Shown: positions 1 to 8,634 of the stretch, one piece after another
Layout: every line of letters starts with the position of its first letter
Position numbering within the stretch: the first letter of the stretch is position 1
Assembly: GCA_028282545.1 (NCBI GenBank)
Contig: JANQHT010000050.1
Coordinates: 1-46,125 of the forward strand
Length of the DNA stretch: 46,125 nt
Direction: 5' to 3'
From: Spirochaetales bacterium
GTDB lineage: Bacteria > Spirochaetota > Spirochaetia > DSM-27196 > Alkalispirochaetaceae
Program-made: the position numbers and the translations under genes
Notes under the pieces: model-generated
Database searches by the model: none
The model's input: only the letters and a program-made list of their open reading frames with translations
What the model was told of the DNA's origin: nothing

Positions 1-107
1 TTATTCACCTCCATTCGGCAATGTGATCTCCAAAATGCGAACTGCTTGTTGGTTGGCTATAGACAATTTCGTCGGAGGGCTCGTCGCCCTCCGTCCATAC
101 TGAGAAT
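1..107 (+). repeat. dispersed palindromic repeat, copy D (right half)
   Basis: This is the right-hand part of a repeat seen complete at 18627-18866 and 20356-20593, and inverted at 40128-40342. It holds the right inverted arm (21-45, beginning ATGTGATCTCC), then a small hairpin GGAGGGC-TCGTC-GCCCTCC at 74-92, and the family end GTCCATACTGAGAAT near 107. The left half lies before the window. It sits directly downstream of the PEP carboxylase stop codon, so its small hairpin could also end or stabilise that transcript, although no T-run follows. Confidence 0.85.
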
Positions 108-121
108 TGCTAGGTGCGCTC

Positions 122-2770
122 CTACACCGCGTTCCGGCTTGCGTTGACCGATGCCGCCATGGACTTCACCACCAGATGCTCCAGGGTGCGGACCGCGGGA
201 TCATCCAGGGCGCCGTTCCAGCGCAGCCGCAGCAACGCGTACTGTTGGATCACGGCGACGGGAACGATCAACTCCTCCCGGAGCCGGATCGACTGGCGGG
301 TGTTGGGCTCGTTCTCCAGGAGGTGGTGCTGGCCGGACATGAGCAGGAGCATATCGCGGCTCAGTTGCGCCTCCGAGTCGATGGTACGCCAGAAACCGCC
401 AAAGGTCGGATCAGCGCGGAGATAGCTCGTTAGTTCAAAGGCCGTCTTCGACAGGCTCTGCATCGAGTTGTCGAGTAGGGTGCGGAAGAAGAGCGACTCC
501 CGGTAGAGGTCGCGCAGCGCATCCTCCTCACCCCGTTCCACGGCGCGGGCGAGGGCGGTACCGACGCCGTAGTAGCCGGGGACGTTCATCTTGAGTTGGC
601 TCCAGGCCCCCACAAAGGGGATCGCCCGCAGCGAACCGAGCGAGAAGCTGCCGTTATCGCGACGAGTTGGGCGACTGCCGATGTTGGTCCGCCCGTAGTA
701 GTGGAGCGGAGAGACGCGTTCGAGAAACGGGATAAAGGCGTCGTTGTCGCGCAGTGACCGATACGCCTTTAATGAATCGGACGCCAACCGATCGATCATC
801 TCTATCTCGCCGGCATTGAGTCGCCGCGTGTCATCGGGGAAGAGCTCGTTGAGAATGCCCGCCGACGCGATCTGGCCGATATTGTGCGTCGCTGCCGCCA
901 CGGTGCCGTACTTGGAACTGATGGTCTGGCCCTGGACGGTGATGTGGAGCCGGTCGCCGGCGACGTCCGGACCGAGAGAACGGTAGAAACGGTGGGTGTT
1001 GCCCCCGCCGCGCCCGGGCGGACCGCCGCGGCCGTCGAAGAAGGTCACCTCGATGCCGTGCTCGCGGGCCAGCGCCGTCAATCGCGCCTTGGTGCGGTAG
1101 ATGTTCCAGTTGGCGGCGATGTACCCACCGTCCTTGGTGCCGTCGGAGAAGCCCAGCATGATCGTCTGGGCGTTTCCGCGACGCTCGAGGTGGGACCGGT
1201 ACAGGGGCGAACCGTAGAGTGTACGCATGATATCGTCGGCGTTTCGCAGGTCATCGATCGTTTCGAAGAGCGGCACGATATCGAGAGCGCAATCCAACGG
1301 GTCCCAACCCGCTGCGGCTGCAAATGCCAGGACCTCCAGAACGTTTGACGCGGAGCGGGTGTTGCTGATGATGTAACGGTGCATTCCGCGCTCACCGTTG
1401 AGACGCTGCACGTTCCGGGCGACCCGCAGCGAGCCGATGACGCCCATGGGATCGTCGCGTTCTTCATCGAAATCGCCGCCAGCCGGCTCCCGGATCGCTT
1501 CGGGTTGTGTTACCAGCTTGGACAACAGCGCGATACGCTGATTTTCGGAAAGGCCGCCGTACCTGTCGTCTCTTGCGGCCTTGGCCAGGAGTTTGTCGGC
1601 AACCGCCGTATGAACCCGACTGTCCTGCCGTAGATCGATCGTCGCGAAGTGGAAACCAAAGGCGACCACTTTCCTGCGAAGGTCGTTGAACTGGGTAAGA
1701 AAGAGTCCTCGGTGATCGCGCTCAATCGCATCGGCGATCTCCTGCAGTACCCGGGCAAAGTCTTCCCACGTTTCGTAGCCTTCATCGGACCGGTCTTCAC
1801 AGGCGAGCGCGTCGCCTGGAAGGGCGTGGCGACCTTCGACAATCGGCTGGAGCGTGATGTCCAGGCGCCGGCGCGCTTCCGCAAGAGCCTCCATGACGCC
1901 CGGGAAGGTCAGGCGCCGGGTCAGGCGCTTGAGATCGGCCTGGTAGCTGCGAAGAATTGACTCACGCAGCATGTGGGCCACTTCGAACGTGGTTTCCGGT
2001 TTCACGTAGGGATTGCCGTCGCGGTCACCGCCCGGCCAAAAACCGAGTTCAATGTTTGCATGATCCGGTGCCGGTGTTGGAACTGCGTGGCCATCCGGAG
2101 GGACATTGACCGCGCCGTCGATTTGCGCCTGGATGGTCGGGATCGCGTCGTAAAAAACGTTCTCCAGGTACCAGACCAGGCTACGCGCCTCGTCCATCGG
2201 TGTCGGCTTCCGGCTGTTGCGAAAACGGGTTTTACCCATCTGAAGCAACAGGGCGTAGACGTCCTCCATCGAGCCGGCCCGGACCGCGTCGCTCAGGTCG
2301 GACACGATTGCCAGGACCGAATCGGGGTAGAACTGCGTCGGATGTGCCGTGAGAACGATGCGGATGCGGAGACGGTCCGCCAGCGCCCGGAGTTGGTCGG
2401 TTTTTCCTGCGTCGGCGACACGCTCCAAGGTCGCCTCCAATGATTGCGGCCCGCCTACGTCGTGAATCGTCTCGTAGGCACCGTCCTCGATCGCGTCGAA
2501 CAGTACCACCTGGCGCTCTGCAAGCTGCAGAAACGAGTACAAGCGGTCGTGCAGGGCGGTGTCGTCCAAATCCTGGCCGTCAAAGAAGCGATCGACAATG
2601 CGGTCGGGTCGCTCCCCCTGGGCGAGTTGTTCCCGGCAGAACCGGGCGAACAGGGGAAACACGATGCCTGTGTCGCGGACGTGCTCAAAGGGCAGCTCCA
2701 GAAAGAGCGCATTGTACGTCTGAAAGCGCAACGTCACGTCGCGCCAGTAGGCCCCCCTGGCGGCGATCAC
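122..2770 (-). CDS. ppc: phosphoenolpyruvate carboxylase
   Basis: Carboxylates PEP with bicarbonate to oxaloacetate, the anaplerotic feed of the TCA cycle, in the cytosol. The 882-residue protein is of usual length. Visible motifs are VLTAHPTQ (about residues 139-146, catalytic His), GFWPGGDRDGNP, FHFATIDLRQD, GFSDGTKDGG and the mobile glycine-rich loop GRGGPPGRGGG. The bacterial FHGRGG motif reads FFDGRGG here, with Asp for His, a variant I recall from some other bacterial lineages. The start is a GTG overlapping the stop of the upstream wHTH gene (GTGA, 2767-2770), so the two are translationally coupled in one transcript. Together with the divergent isocitrate dehydrogenase it would support 2-oxoglutarate and glutamate synthesis. 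Confidence 0.95.
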   Translation of the reverse strand: MIAARGAYWRDVTLRFQTYNALFLELPFEHVRDTGIVFPLFARFCREQLAQGERPDRIVDRFFDGQDLDDTALHDRLYSFLQLAERQVVLFDAIEDGAYETIHDVGGPQSLEATLERVADAGKTDQLRALADRLRIRIVLTAHPTQFYPDSVLAIVSDLSDAVRAGSMEDVYALLLQMGKTRFRNSRKPTPMDEARSLVWYLENVFYDAIPTIQAQIDGAVNVPPDGHAVPTPAPDHANIELGFWPGGDRDGNPYVKPETTFEVAHMLRESILRSYQADLKRLTRRLTFPGVMEALAEARRRLDITLQPIVEGRHALPGDALACEDRSDEGYETWEDFARVLQEIADAIERDHRGLFLTQFNDLRRKVVAFGFHFATIDLRQDSRVHTAVADKLLAKAARDDRYGGLSENQRIALLSKLVTQPEAIREPAGGDFDEERDDPMGVIGSLRVARNVQRLNGERGMHRYIISNTRSASNVLEVLAFAAAAGWDPLDCALDIVPLFETIDDLRNADDIMRTLYGSPLYRSHLERRGNAQTIMLGFSDGTKDGGYIAANWNIYRTKARLTALAREHGIEVTFFDGRGGPPGRGGGNTHRFYRSLGPDVAGDRLHITVQGQTISSKYGTVAAATHNIGQIASAGILNELFPDDTRRLNAGEIEMIDRLASDSLKAYRSLRDNDAFIPFLERVSPLHYYGRTNIGSRPTRRDNGSFSLGSLRAIPFVGAWSQLKMNVPGYYGVGTALARAVERGEEDALRDLYRESLFFRTLLDNSMQSLSKTAFELTSYLRADPTFGGFWRTIDSEAQLSRDMLLLMSGQHHLLENEPNTRQSIRLREELIVPVAVIQQYALLRLRWNGALDDPAVRTLEHLVVKSMAASVNASRNAV

Positions 2771-3075
2771 GCGGAGGAACCCGAAAGAATGGTCTCATCC
2801 ACCATCGCCAGCAGATCCGAAACTTTCCGGTGCCCTTCCACGGGGTGGCGCAAGTGGTGCTCCGGGTGGATGGAGTAGACGTTTCGCCGGCCAACGCGCT
2901 CGTGAGAGAGGACACCGGCCGCTTCCAAGTCTCCCACGATCATCTGGACCGCCCGTTCGGTGATTCCTACGCGCTCGGCCACGTCACGGAGACGGGACGT
3001 AGGCTCTTCGCTCAGGCAGATCAACACGTGCGAGTGGTTGGTGAGATACGTCCAGGTACTGCTTGCTGAGCTCAT
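2767..3075 (-). CDS. small winged-helix transcriptional regulator
   Basis: A 102-residue single-domain winged helix-turn-helix protein of MarR/ArsR type. The helix-turn-helix is LRDVAERVGITERAVQMI, followed by a wing around ERVGRRNVYSI; no effector domain is visible. The ATG at 3075 has a GAGGAG ribosome site about 4 bases upstream. It is the first gene of a two-gene unit with ppc, overlapping it by 4 bases, and is divergent from icd, so it probably controls one or both of these genes. Its target and ligand are unknown. Confidence 0.8.
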   Translation of the reverse strand: MSSASSTWTYLTNHSHVLICLSEEPTSRLRDVAERVGITERAVQMIVGDLEAAGVLSHERVGRRNVYSIHPEHHLRHPVEGHRKVSDLLAMVDETILSGSSA

Positions 3076-3091
3076 GACACTCCTCGCCCCG

Positions 3092-3120
3092 ATTATACGG
3101 TGTGATTGTTACGAAATCAA
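3092..3120 (-). promoter_or_regulatory. sigma70-type promoter for wHTH-ppc
   Basis: On the minus strand a TTGATT -35 box (3115-3120) and a perfect TATAAT -10 box (3092-3097) are separated by exactly 17 bases. Transcription would start about 10 bases upstream of the wHTH ATG, so the leader is short. It lies back to back with the icd promoter without overlap. Confidence 0.75.
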
Positions 3121-3135
3121 TATTATGAAAATCAA

Positions 3136-3164
3136 TTGACGAATATTATTTCTTGTATTATTAT
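3136..3164 (+). promoter_or_regulatory. sigma70-type promoter for isocitrate dehydrogenase
   Basis: TTGACG (3136-3141), a 17-base spacer and TATTAT (3159-3164). The predicted start near 3171 falls at the AAAGGAG ribosome site, leaving a leader of about 12 bases before the ATG at 3183. The surrounding DNA is clearly AT-rich compared with the genes. Confidence 0.75.
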
Positions 3165-3182
3165 TCGTATAAAGGAGATCCT

Positions 3183-4703
3183 ATGAATTCGACAGGATTG
3201 GCAAACGGTGTGCGAGGGAACGCGGCCGTAGCTTCAAAGTATAAAGTGGTTGTCGCCCGCGGAGACGGCATCGGACCGGAGATCATGGACGCGGTCCTGC
3301 GAATCCTGAAGGCGGTCAACGCGCCCCTTTCGCTTGAGGAGATTGAGATCGGTGAGTCGGTCTATCGTCGCGGCGTAACGTCGGGAATCGAACCGGAGGC
3401 GTGGGAGACGCTTCGCTCGGCCGGTACATTTCTCAAGGCGCCGATCACGACTCCCCTCGGCCACGGCTACAAAAGCCTCAACGTAACGGCGCGTAAGTCG
3501 CTCTCACTCTACGCGAACGTGCGACCGGTTCGCTCCTACGATCCTTACGTGACCACCAAACACCCGGGGATGGACGTGGTAGTGGTTCGCGAGAACGAGG
3601 AAGACACCTACGGTGGGATCGAACATCGACAGACCGACGAAGTGGCGCAATGCCTCAAGCTTATCACCCGCCCCGGCACCGAACGGATCGTACGCTTTGC
3701 CTTCGAGTACGCCCGCGCCCACGGCCGAGACAAGGTATCGTGTTTCACCAAGCAGAACATCATGAAGATTACCGACGGGCTTTTTTACCGGATCTTCCAG
3801 GAGATCGCCCCGGAGTATCCTGATATCGAGACCGACCACTGGCTGATCGATATCGGGACGGCGATGCTGGCCGATCAGCCCAACCGGTTCGACGTGATCG
3901 TCACGCCCAATCTCTACGGCGACATCATCTCCGACGTGGCGGCCCAGATCGCCGGCTCCGTGGGACTGGCCGGCAGCGCCAACGTGGGCCCCACGGTGGC
4001 AATGTTTGAAGCCGTCCACGGATCTGCTCCGGATATCGCCGGCCGGGACCGCGCCAACCCGTCGGGTCTTCTAAACGCCGCGGTGATGATGCTGGCGCAC
4101 CTTGGTGCGGCGCCCGAAGCCCAGTTGATCCAGAACGCCTGGCTCGCGACGCTCGAGCGTGGATACCACACGCCGGACATTGCCAACGACTCAACGACAA
4201 CCGAAGTGGTTGGAACGCAGAAATTCGCCGATCGGGTCATTTATCACCTGGGTGAGGAGCCGGAACGACTGCAACCGGCGCGATTCCCGGTCAATGCGGT
4301 CCGGGCCGACGACCGCGCAGGCAGTCGGCCGAGCGGCGGCAACGAGACTCACACCGCGCCGGCGCGCAAACACCTGGTCGGCGTAGATGTCTTTCTCGAC
4401 TGGGACGAATCCGGTCGGGATGCGGCAATTCTGGGCGTGGCCCTGGAGGCCGCATGCCCGCCCAGGTTCCGACTCTCGATGATCACCAATCGGGGCACCA
4501 AGGTGTACCCGAACGGTCTGGCGGAAACGTTCTGCACCGACCACTGGCGATGCCGTTTCGTGGCGTCCGGGGACAATCCGGAGCAGCGTCATCTTCTCGA
4601 ACTCTGGCACGCTCTGACCGAAGCGGGATTCGAGATCATCAAAACGGAGCACCTCTACCGTCACGGGGACGAGGACGGCTTCAGTCGCGGGCAGGGAGAA
4701 TAG
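3183..4703 (+). CDS. icd: isocitrate dehydrogenase, long form with C-terminal extension
   Basis: Oxidative decarboxylation of isocitrate to 2-oxoglutarate, cytosolic. The isocitrate/isopropylmalate dehydrogenase fold is shown by ARGDGIGPEIMD, LYANVRPVRS, VRENEEDTYGGIEH, the metal-site region TPNLYGDIISD and the cofactor loop EAVHGSAPDIAG. After about residue 360 comes a C-terminal domain (VGVDVFLDWDE, SMITNRGTKVYP, DHWRCRF, EHLYRHGDEDGFS) typical of the long Thermus/Rickettsia-type enzyme. I chose the ATG at 3183 because it follows AAAGGAGAT at the right spacing; the in-frame ATG at 3153 lies inside the promoter. This gives 506 residues. NAD or NADP preference cannot be read with confidence. 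It is divergent from wHTH-ppc. Confidence 0.93.
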   Translation: MNSTGLANGVRGNAAVASKYKVVVARGDGIGPEIMDAVLRILKAVNAPLSLEEIEIGESVYRRGVTSGIEPEAWETLRSAGTFLKAPITTPLGHGYKSLNVTARKSLSLYANVRPVRSYDPYVTTKHPGMDVVVVRENEEDTYGGIEHRQTDEVAQCLKLITRPGTERIVRFAFEYARAHGRDKVSCFTKQNIMKITDGLFYRIFQEIAPEYPDIETDHWLIDIGTAMLADQPNRFDVIVTPNLYGDIISDVAAQIAGSVGLAGSANVGPTVAMFEAVHGSAPDIAGRDRANPSGLLNAAVMMLAHLGAAPEAQLIQNAWLATLERGYHTPDIANDSTTTEVVGTQKFADRVIYHLGEEPERLQPARFPVNAVRADDRAGSRPSGGNETHTAPARKHLVGVDVFLDWDESGRDAAILGVALEAACPPRFRLSMITNRGTKVYPNGLAETFCTDHWRCRFVASGDNPEQRHLLELWHALTEAGFEIIKTEHLYRHGDEDGFSRGQGE

Positions 4704-4718
4704 GCAACACCTGAAGAC

Positions 4719-4746
4719 GGCGGTGGGGAACGGTCGGCGCACCGCC
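4719..4746 (+). terminator. possible hairpin after icd
   Basis: GGCGGTG (4719-4725) and CACCGCC (4740-4746) form a perfect 7-bp stem with a 14-base loop in the convergent gap between icd and the ABC permease. No T-run follows, so it is only a weak terminator candidate. Confidence 0.3.
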
Positions 4747-4801
4747 ACACACTCCGCCGCCTCCACCGTACGTGTCCATACAGGGGCCCTTCACCGGAGG
4801 G

Positions 4802-5803
4802 CTATTTCGATTTCGACAGACCAAACGTGAACGCCAGCGCAGCCACGAGTACCGCACCTTTGACGAAGTCCTGAACGAAATAGGGCATGTTCATCATCGT
4901 CAGTCCGTTCAGGAGCATGCCGATGAAGATTGCACCGACGATCGTTCCGAACGGGTTTGGCCGCCGGACGCCCAGCACCGCAAAACCGATCAGCGCCGAC
5001 CCGATCGCATCGAGGAGCAGCGTTCCTCCCGATTGCACGTCCCCGCGACCGATTCGCGCTGCGAGGACAATGCCTCCGAGCGCGGCGATCGTCCCGGAGG
5101 CGACATACGCCATCAGGCGGTAGGTGTCCACTTTCGCTCCCACAAGCCGTGCCGCCTCAGCGTTGCTGCCGATAGCGTAGAAAACGCGACCCCAACGCGT
5201 AAGGGAGAGGACGACAAAAACCATAATCGCGACGACGACCATGATCGCAACCGCCATGGGAACGAGGCCGAACAGTTTGCCCTGACCCAGGAACAGGAAG
5301 TACTCGGCAAACTCTCCCCGGGCGGTAACACCCCCGGCGAGGACGGCACCCCTCCCCACGGAACGACCGCCGGAGGGAATGAGTTGGAGCCCCTGAACGA
5401 GGAACATCATCCCCAACGTCGCCAGGAGGTCGGGGATCTTCACCTTCACGATAAGCAGACCATTGATCAGACCGATACAGGCCCCCATCACCAACACGGT
5501 GATGATCGTGATAACACCGCTGATCTCCATGACGACCATCATGTACGCGGAGATCATGACCGAGAGCGCCGCTACCGATCCGATCGAAAGATCAAGGCCA
5601 TCGATTACGAGCGGAAATGTGACCCCCAGCGCCAGTATGCCGTACACGGTGACGCCCAGCAGGATCGAAAAAAGGTTTGCCGGCAGCCAGAAGACGCGGT
5701 ACACGGACCCAAAAAAAAGAAACAGGCCGGCCATGACGATCAGGAATCCGTACCGAATTGCGAATCGTTTGAACTTCTCGGCGGTGCTCAGTTCAGCGCT
5801 CAT
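4802..5803 (-). CDS. ribose-type ABC transporter permease
   Basis: Membrane permease of the carbohydrate uptake transporter 2 family (RbsC/XylH/AraH type), 333 residues with about 8-10 hydrophobic segments. Typical stretches are LVIDGLDLSIGSV, the coupling region RWGRVFYAIGSNAEAARL and GSALIGFAVLGV. It is the last gene of the unit binding protein - mtnA - mtnK - ATPase - permease and overlaps the ATPase stop by 4 bases (ATGA). Because it shares the unit with methylthioribose kinase and isomerase, the transported sugar is inferred to be a 5-substituted or 5-deoxy ribose rather than ribose. Confidence 0.9.
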   Translation of the reverse strand: MSAELSTAEKFKRFAIRYGFLIVMAGLFLFFGSVYRVFWLPANLFSILLGVTVYGILALGVTFPLVIDGLDLSIGSVAALSVMISAYMMVVMEISGVITIITVLVMGACIGLINGLLIVKVKIPDLLATLGMMFLVQGLQLIPSGGRSVGRGAVLAGGVTARGEFAEYFLFLGQGKLFGLVPMAVAIMVVVAIMVFVVLSLTRWGRVFYAIGSNAEAARLVGAKVDTYRLMAYVASGTIAALGGIVLAARIGRGDVQSGGTLLLDAIGSALIGFAVLGVRRPNPFGTIVGAIFIGMLLNGLTMMNMPYFVQDFVKGAVLVAALAFTFGLSKSK

Positions 5804-7329
5804 ACCGTAGTTTCCTCCAACGGTCCCTTTTGCTGTGATACCCAGTGAAGCAGCTGATCGCGGTCCACCTCTTCGTAGAGCTGTTCACCCACGATTGCGC
5901 CCCCGTTCATCACCACGATACGATCAGCGACTTCGATTACCTCGTCCAGATCGGTGGCAATGATAATAGCGGCCCGATCCCCTATGTTCTCGCGCAGGTA
6001 TCGCCCGATATCGTGACGCGACCGGATATCGACGCCCTGGAACGGCTCATCGAGCATGACCAGATCGAACTGCTCGAGCAGCCAGCGCGCGACGATGACT
6101 TTCTGTTGGTTGCCGCCGGAGAGGCTGTGGATTGTCGCCTCCTCCCCGTCGCACTTGATGCCCATCGATTCGATCATCGTCCGGGCGCGCGCCTGTTCAT
6201 TGCGAACCTTCATCACGCCGAACCAATCGAACACCCCCAAGAACGGGAGAGTCATGTTCTGCCTGACGGTGAATATCGGAACAACCGCATTGTTCGAACG
6301 GTCTTCGGGGACGTAATAGACCCGGTTGTGAACTGCGTCGGCGATACTCGCCGGTTGGTAGGGTTCGTTGTCCACCAAAACGTCCCCCGACACGGGGCTA
6401 CGCATGCCAAAAAGCACCTGGGCCAGTTCACTCTTGCCGGCGCCGATGAGCCCGGTGAGGCCGACGATCTCACCACGGTGAATGCGCATGTTTATAGGCG
6501 GCTTGCCCGGATCGACCACGAGATTCCGGAGTTCCAGCTTCACGTCTGAGGCATCTTTGCTGCTCGAACGAACGATGTGCTGATGCTTTGGTATCTCGCC
6601 CACCATAGCGGTGACCATCTCTTTGACTTCAAAGGGCCGCTCAAGCGTTTTGGCCTTTTTCCCGTCGCGGATCACGACGACTCGGTCTGCAATGCGGCCT
6701 ATTTCGTGCAGGCGATGCGACACGTACAGAATCGATACCCCAAGGGATTTGAGACGTTCGAGCATCTCGAAGAGACGGTCCGCCTCCTTGTCCGAAAGAG
6801 ATGACGTCGGCTCGTCCAGGATCAACAGCTTCGGGTTCCCTGACAGCGCCCGAGCGATCGCGATCATCTGCCGGTCCGATTGGCTGAGTTCTTCAACGAT
6901 CGTATCAAGGTTGAAGTCCAGGTCCATGAGCGCCGCGACTTCCTTGGCCCGTTTGCGGAGCGCCTCCCTGTCATAGAAAGCCCTACCACCGGGTTGAAGC
7001 AACTGCGCCAGCATCAAGTTCTCACATACCGACATACTCTGGACAACGCCCTGGTTGATGATCTGGTGAACAGTGGCGATGCCCTGCTCGTAGGCGTCCT
7101 CAGGCGTGGCGAAACGTTTCTCATCTCCGCCGAAGAGAATCCGCCCCTCGTAGTCCGTGTGATAGCCGCAGATGATCTTGATGAGCGTGGACTTCCCGGC
7201 GCCGTTTGCCCCCACCATCGCAAGGATTTCCCCGGCACGGAAATCGACCGATACCCCGTCCAGAGCACGGGTCGCACCGAACGACTTGCCGATATCCTGA
7301 ACCTCGATGAGCGGCGCTGTATCCGACAA
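5800..7329 (-). CDS. ribose-type ABC transporter ATP-binding protein (duplicated NBD)
   Basis: A 509-residue protein with two nucleotide-binding domains, as in RbsA/MglA/XylG. The first has Walker A GANGAGKST, a changed signature LSQSD and Walker B LLILDEPTSS. The second has a degenerate Walker A GLIGAGKS, signature LSGGNQQK and Walker B LVMLDEPFQG. It energises import through the permease encoded next to it, with which it overlaps by 4 bases. It follows mtnK by 14 bases, so it is cotranscribed with the sugar kinase and isomerase. Confidence 0.93.
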   Translation of the reverse strand: MSDTAPLIEVQDIGKSFGATRALDGVSVDFRAGEILAMVGANGAGKSTLIKIICGYHTDYEGRILFGGDEKRFATPEDAYEQGIATVHQIINQGVVQSMSVCENLMLAQLLQPGGRAFYDREALRKRAKEVAALMDLDFNLDTIVEELSQSDRQMIAIARALSGNPKLLILDEPTSSLSDKEADRLFEMLERLKSLGVSILYVSHRLHEIGRIADRVVVIRDGKKAKTLERPFEVKEMVTAMVGEIPKHQHIVRSSSKDASDVKLELRNLVVDPGKPPINMRIHRGEIVGLTGLIGAGKSELAQVLFGMRSPVSGDVLVDNEPYQPASIADAVHNRVYYVPEDRSNNAVVPIFTVRQNMTLPFLGVFDWFGVMKVRNEQARARTMIESMGIKCDGEEATIHSLSGGNQQKVIVARWLLEQFDLVMLDEPFQGVDIRSRHDIGRYLRENIGDRAAIIIATDLDEVIEVADRIVVMNGGAIVGEQLYEEVDRDQLLHWVSQQKGPLEETTV

Positions 7330-7343
7330 AAACTCCTCCGTTC

Positions 7344-8612
7344 CTACCCGATTGCTTGATCCGCGGGAGATATCGATGTGGCCAATGAGATCACAGGATC
7401 GATCCCATCGTACCGGTTACGGTTGATGATAAGCTCTTTGCCCATTTCCAGTGCCATTCGGTCGATCCTTGCCCTCGAATCCAGATCCTCAATATCCGCA
7501 ATATCGGATACCTTTGCCAGTCCCAGCGTTCGCCGAATCATAGCGGACCCGGCAACCCCCAGCGTATCTTCAAAGATGCGCGCAAGGGAGCGTTTCCGGT
7601 ACTCGGCGTGGTCCTGTTCCGCCGTCGGTTGATCCCAGAACGGTTCGGGATTGGCGCTGTGGTGCTCGGCCCAGAGACGCTCGAACTTCTGAGCAAACAG
7701 GTTCCACGTGTCACGTATCATTCCGAGAATCCACGTGCGATATTCGACCGGTTCATTCCCGAGGAGAACCTGCCTGTGGGCATGCGCGAGATAGGCAAGA
7801 AAACTGTTTCCAATGTACAGGCCCACATCAAAGCCGATCGGGCCGAAAAACGCGAACTCGGGGTCGATGATGTACGTTTCATCGGCGTTTGCCATGATAC
7901 TGCCCGTGTGGAGGTCGCCGTGAAGCAGCGCTTCCGCCCGGGTCATGAAGATGTACTTCATCTCCGCCTGCCGAATCTTGAGTTCGCCGTCTTTCTGAAC
8001 CAGATCGATATCGGCCTGGGAGAGCTTTTCGTTGTAGACGTTTGTATCGCTCCGGTAGAAGGGGTGCGAGAAGACAAAATCCTCGGTGATCTTGCAAAGG
8101 TCGATGTTGATGTACTTCTTGACCTCTTCCTTCTTTGTCCGATGATCGAGGAACCGGTCCGATGTGTAGAAGAGCGTTCTCGCCATAAACGTCGAGATAT
8201 CTTCCGCGAGTTTGGGGAAGACCTTGCCTTGGTTCATTTCGCCCCGCAGAACGGCGTGGTCCTTGAGATTCTGCATCACAACCAGGGACATCTCGTGGCT
8301 GGCGTGGTACACCTTTGGCACGAGTCCGGGACAATAGCGCTCCTCCGTCTCGAGTGCCATGATCTCGAAGGTCATCCGCTCCTTGGGAAGCGGCCAGCTC
8401 TCACCGACGATGCGCAGGAACGGCACCGCCTGTTTGAGGACTACCGTCTCGTTGGGATCCTTGTTGCTGGTGATGATGTACACGTAGTTCAGGTTTCCAT
8501 CGCCGATCTCCCGGACATGGAGATCTGAAAGGTCGGAAAAGACCGATTTCACTTCCGGAAGACCGCGGATGTACTCGATCACTGTGGTTTCGTTGAGCTG
8601 TTCGTATGCCAT
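7344..8612 (-). CDS. mtnK: S-methyl-5-thioribose kinase
   Basis: Phosphorylates C1 of 5-methylthioribose with ATP; some homologues also take 5-deoxyribose. The 422-residue protein has the protein-kinase-like fold of MtnK: glycine-rich region IGDGNLNYVYII, Lys in VVLKQAVP, catalytic LLHGDLHTGS and the metal motif IIDPEFAFFGP, where DPE replaces DFG as in known MtnK. The ATG at 8612 follows a GAAGGAGGG ribosome site; the longer in-frame start at 8699 would add a non-conserved tail. It lies 22 bases after mtnA and 14 bases before the ABC ATPase. With an importer and no MTA nucleosidase nearby, it seems to act on imported free sugar. Confidence 0.92.
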   Translation of the reverse strand: MAYEQLNETTVIEYIRGLPEVKSVFSDLSDLHVREIGDGNLNYVYIITSNKDPNETVVLKQAVPFLRIVGESWPLPKERMTFEIMALETEERYCPGLVPKVYHASHEMSLVVMQNLKDHAVLRGEMNQGKVFPKLAEDISTFMARTLFYTSDRFLDHRTKKEEVKKYINIDLCKITEDFVFSHPFYRSDTNVYNEKLSQADIDLVQKDGELKIRQAEMKYIFMTRAEALLHGDLHTGSIMANADETYIIDPEFAFFGPIGFDVGLYIGNSFLAYLAHAHRQVLLGNEPVEYRTWILGMIRDTWNLFAQKFERLWAEHHSANPEPFWDQPTAEQDHAEYRKRSLARIFEDTLGVAGSAMIRRTLGLAKVSDIADIEDLDSRARIDRMALEMGKELIINRNRYDGIDPVISLATSISPADQAIG

Positions 8613-8634
8613 CTCGTTCCCTCCTTCTTCGGCG

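Noticed and set aside
1649..2443. Long plus-strand frames opposite PEP carboxylase.
   Set aside because: They are reverse-complement shadows of a gene with clear motifs, caused by the GC-rich codon bias.
4772..5848. A 358-codon plus-strand frame opposite the ABC permease.
   Set aside because: Extreme Asp/His/Arg content is the typical antisense image of a membrane protein gene.
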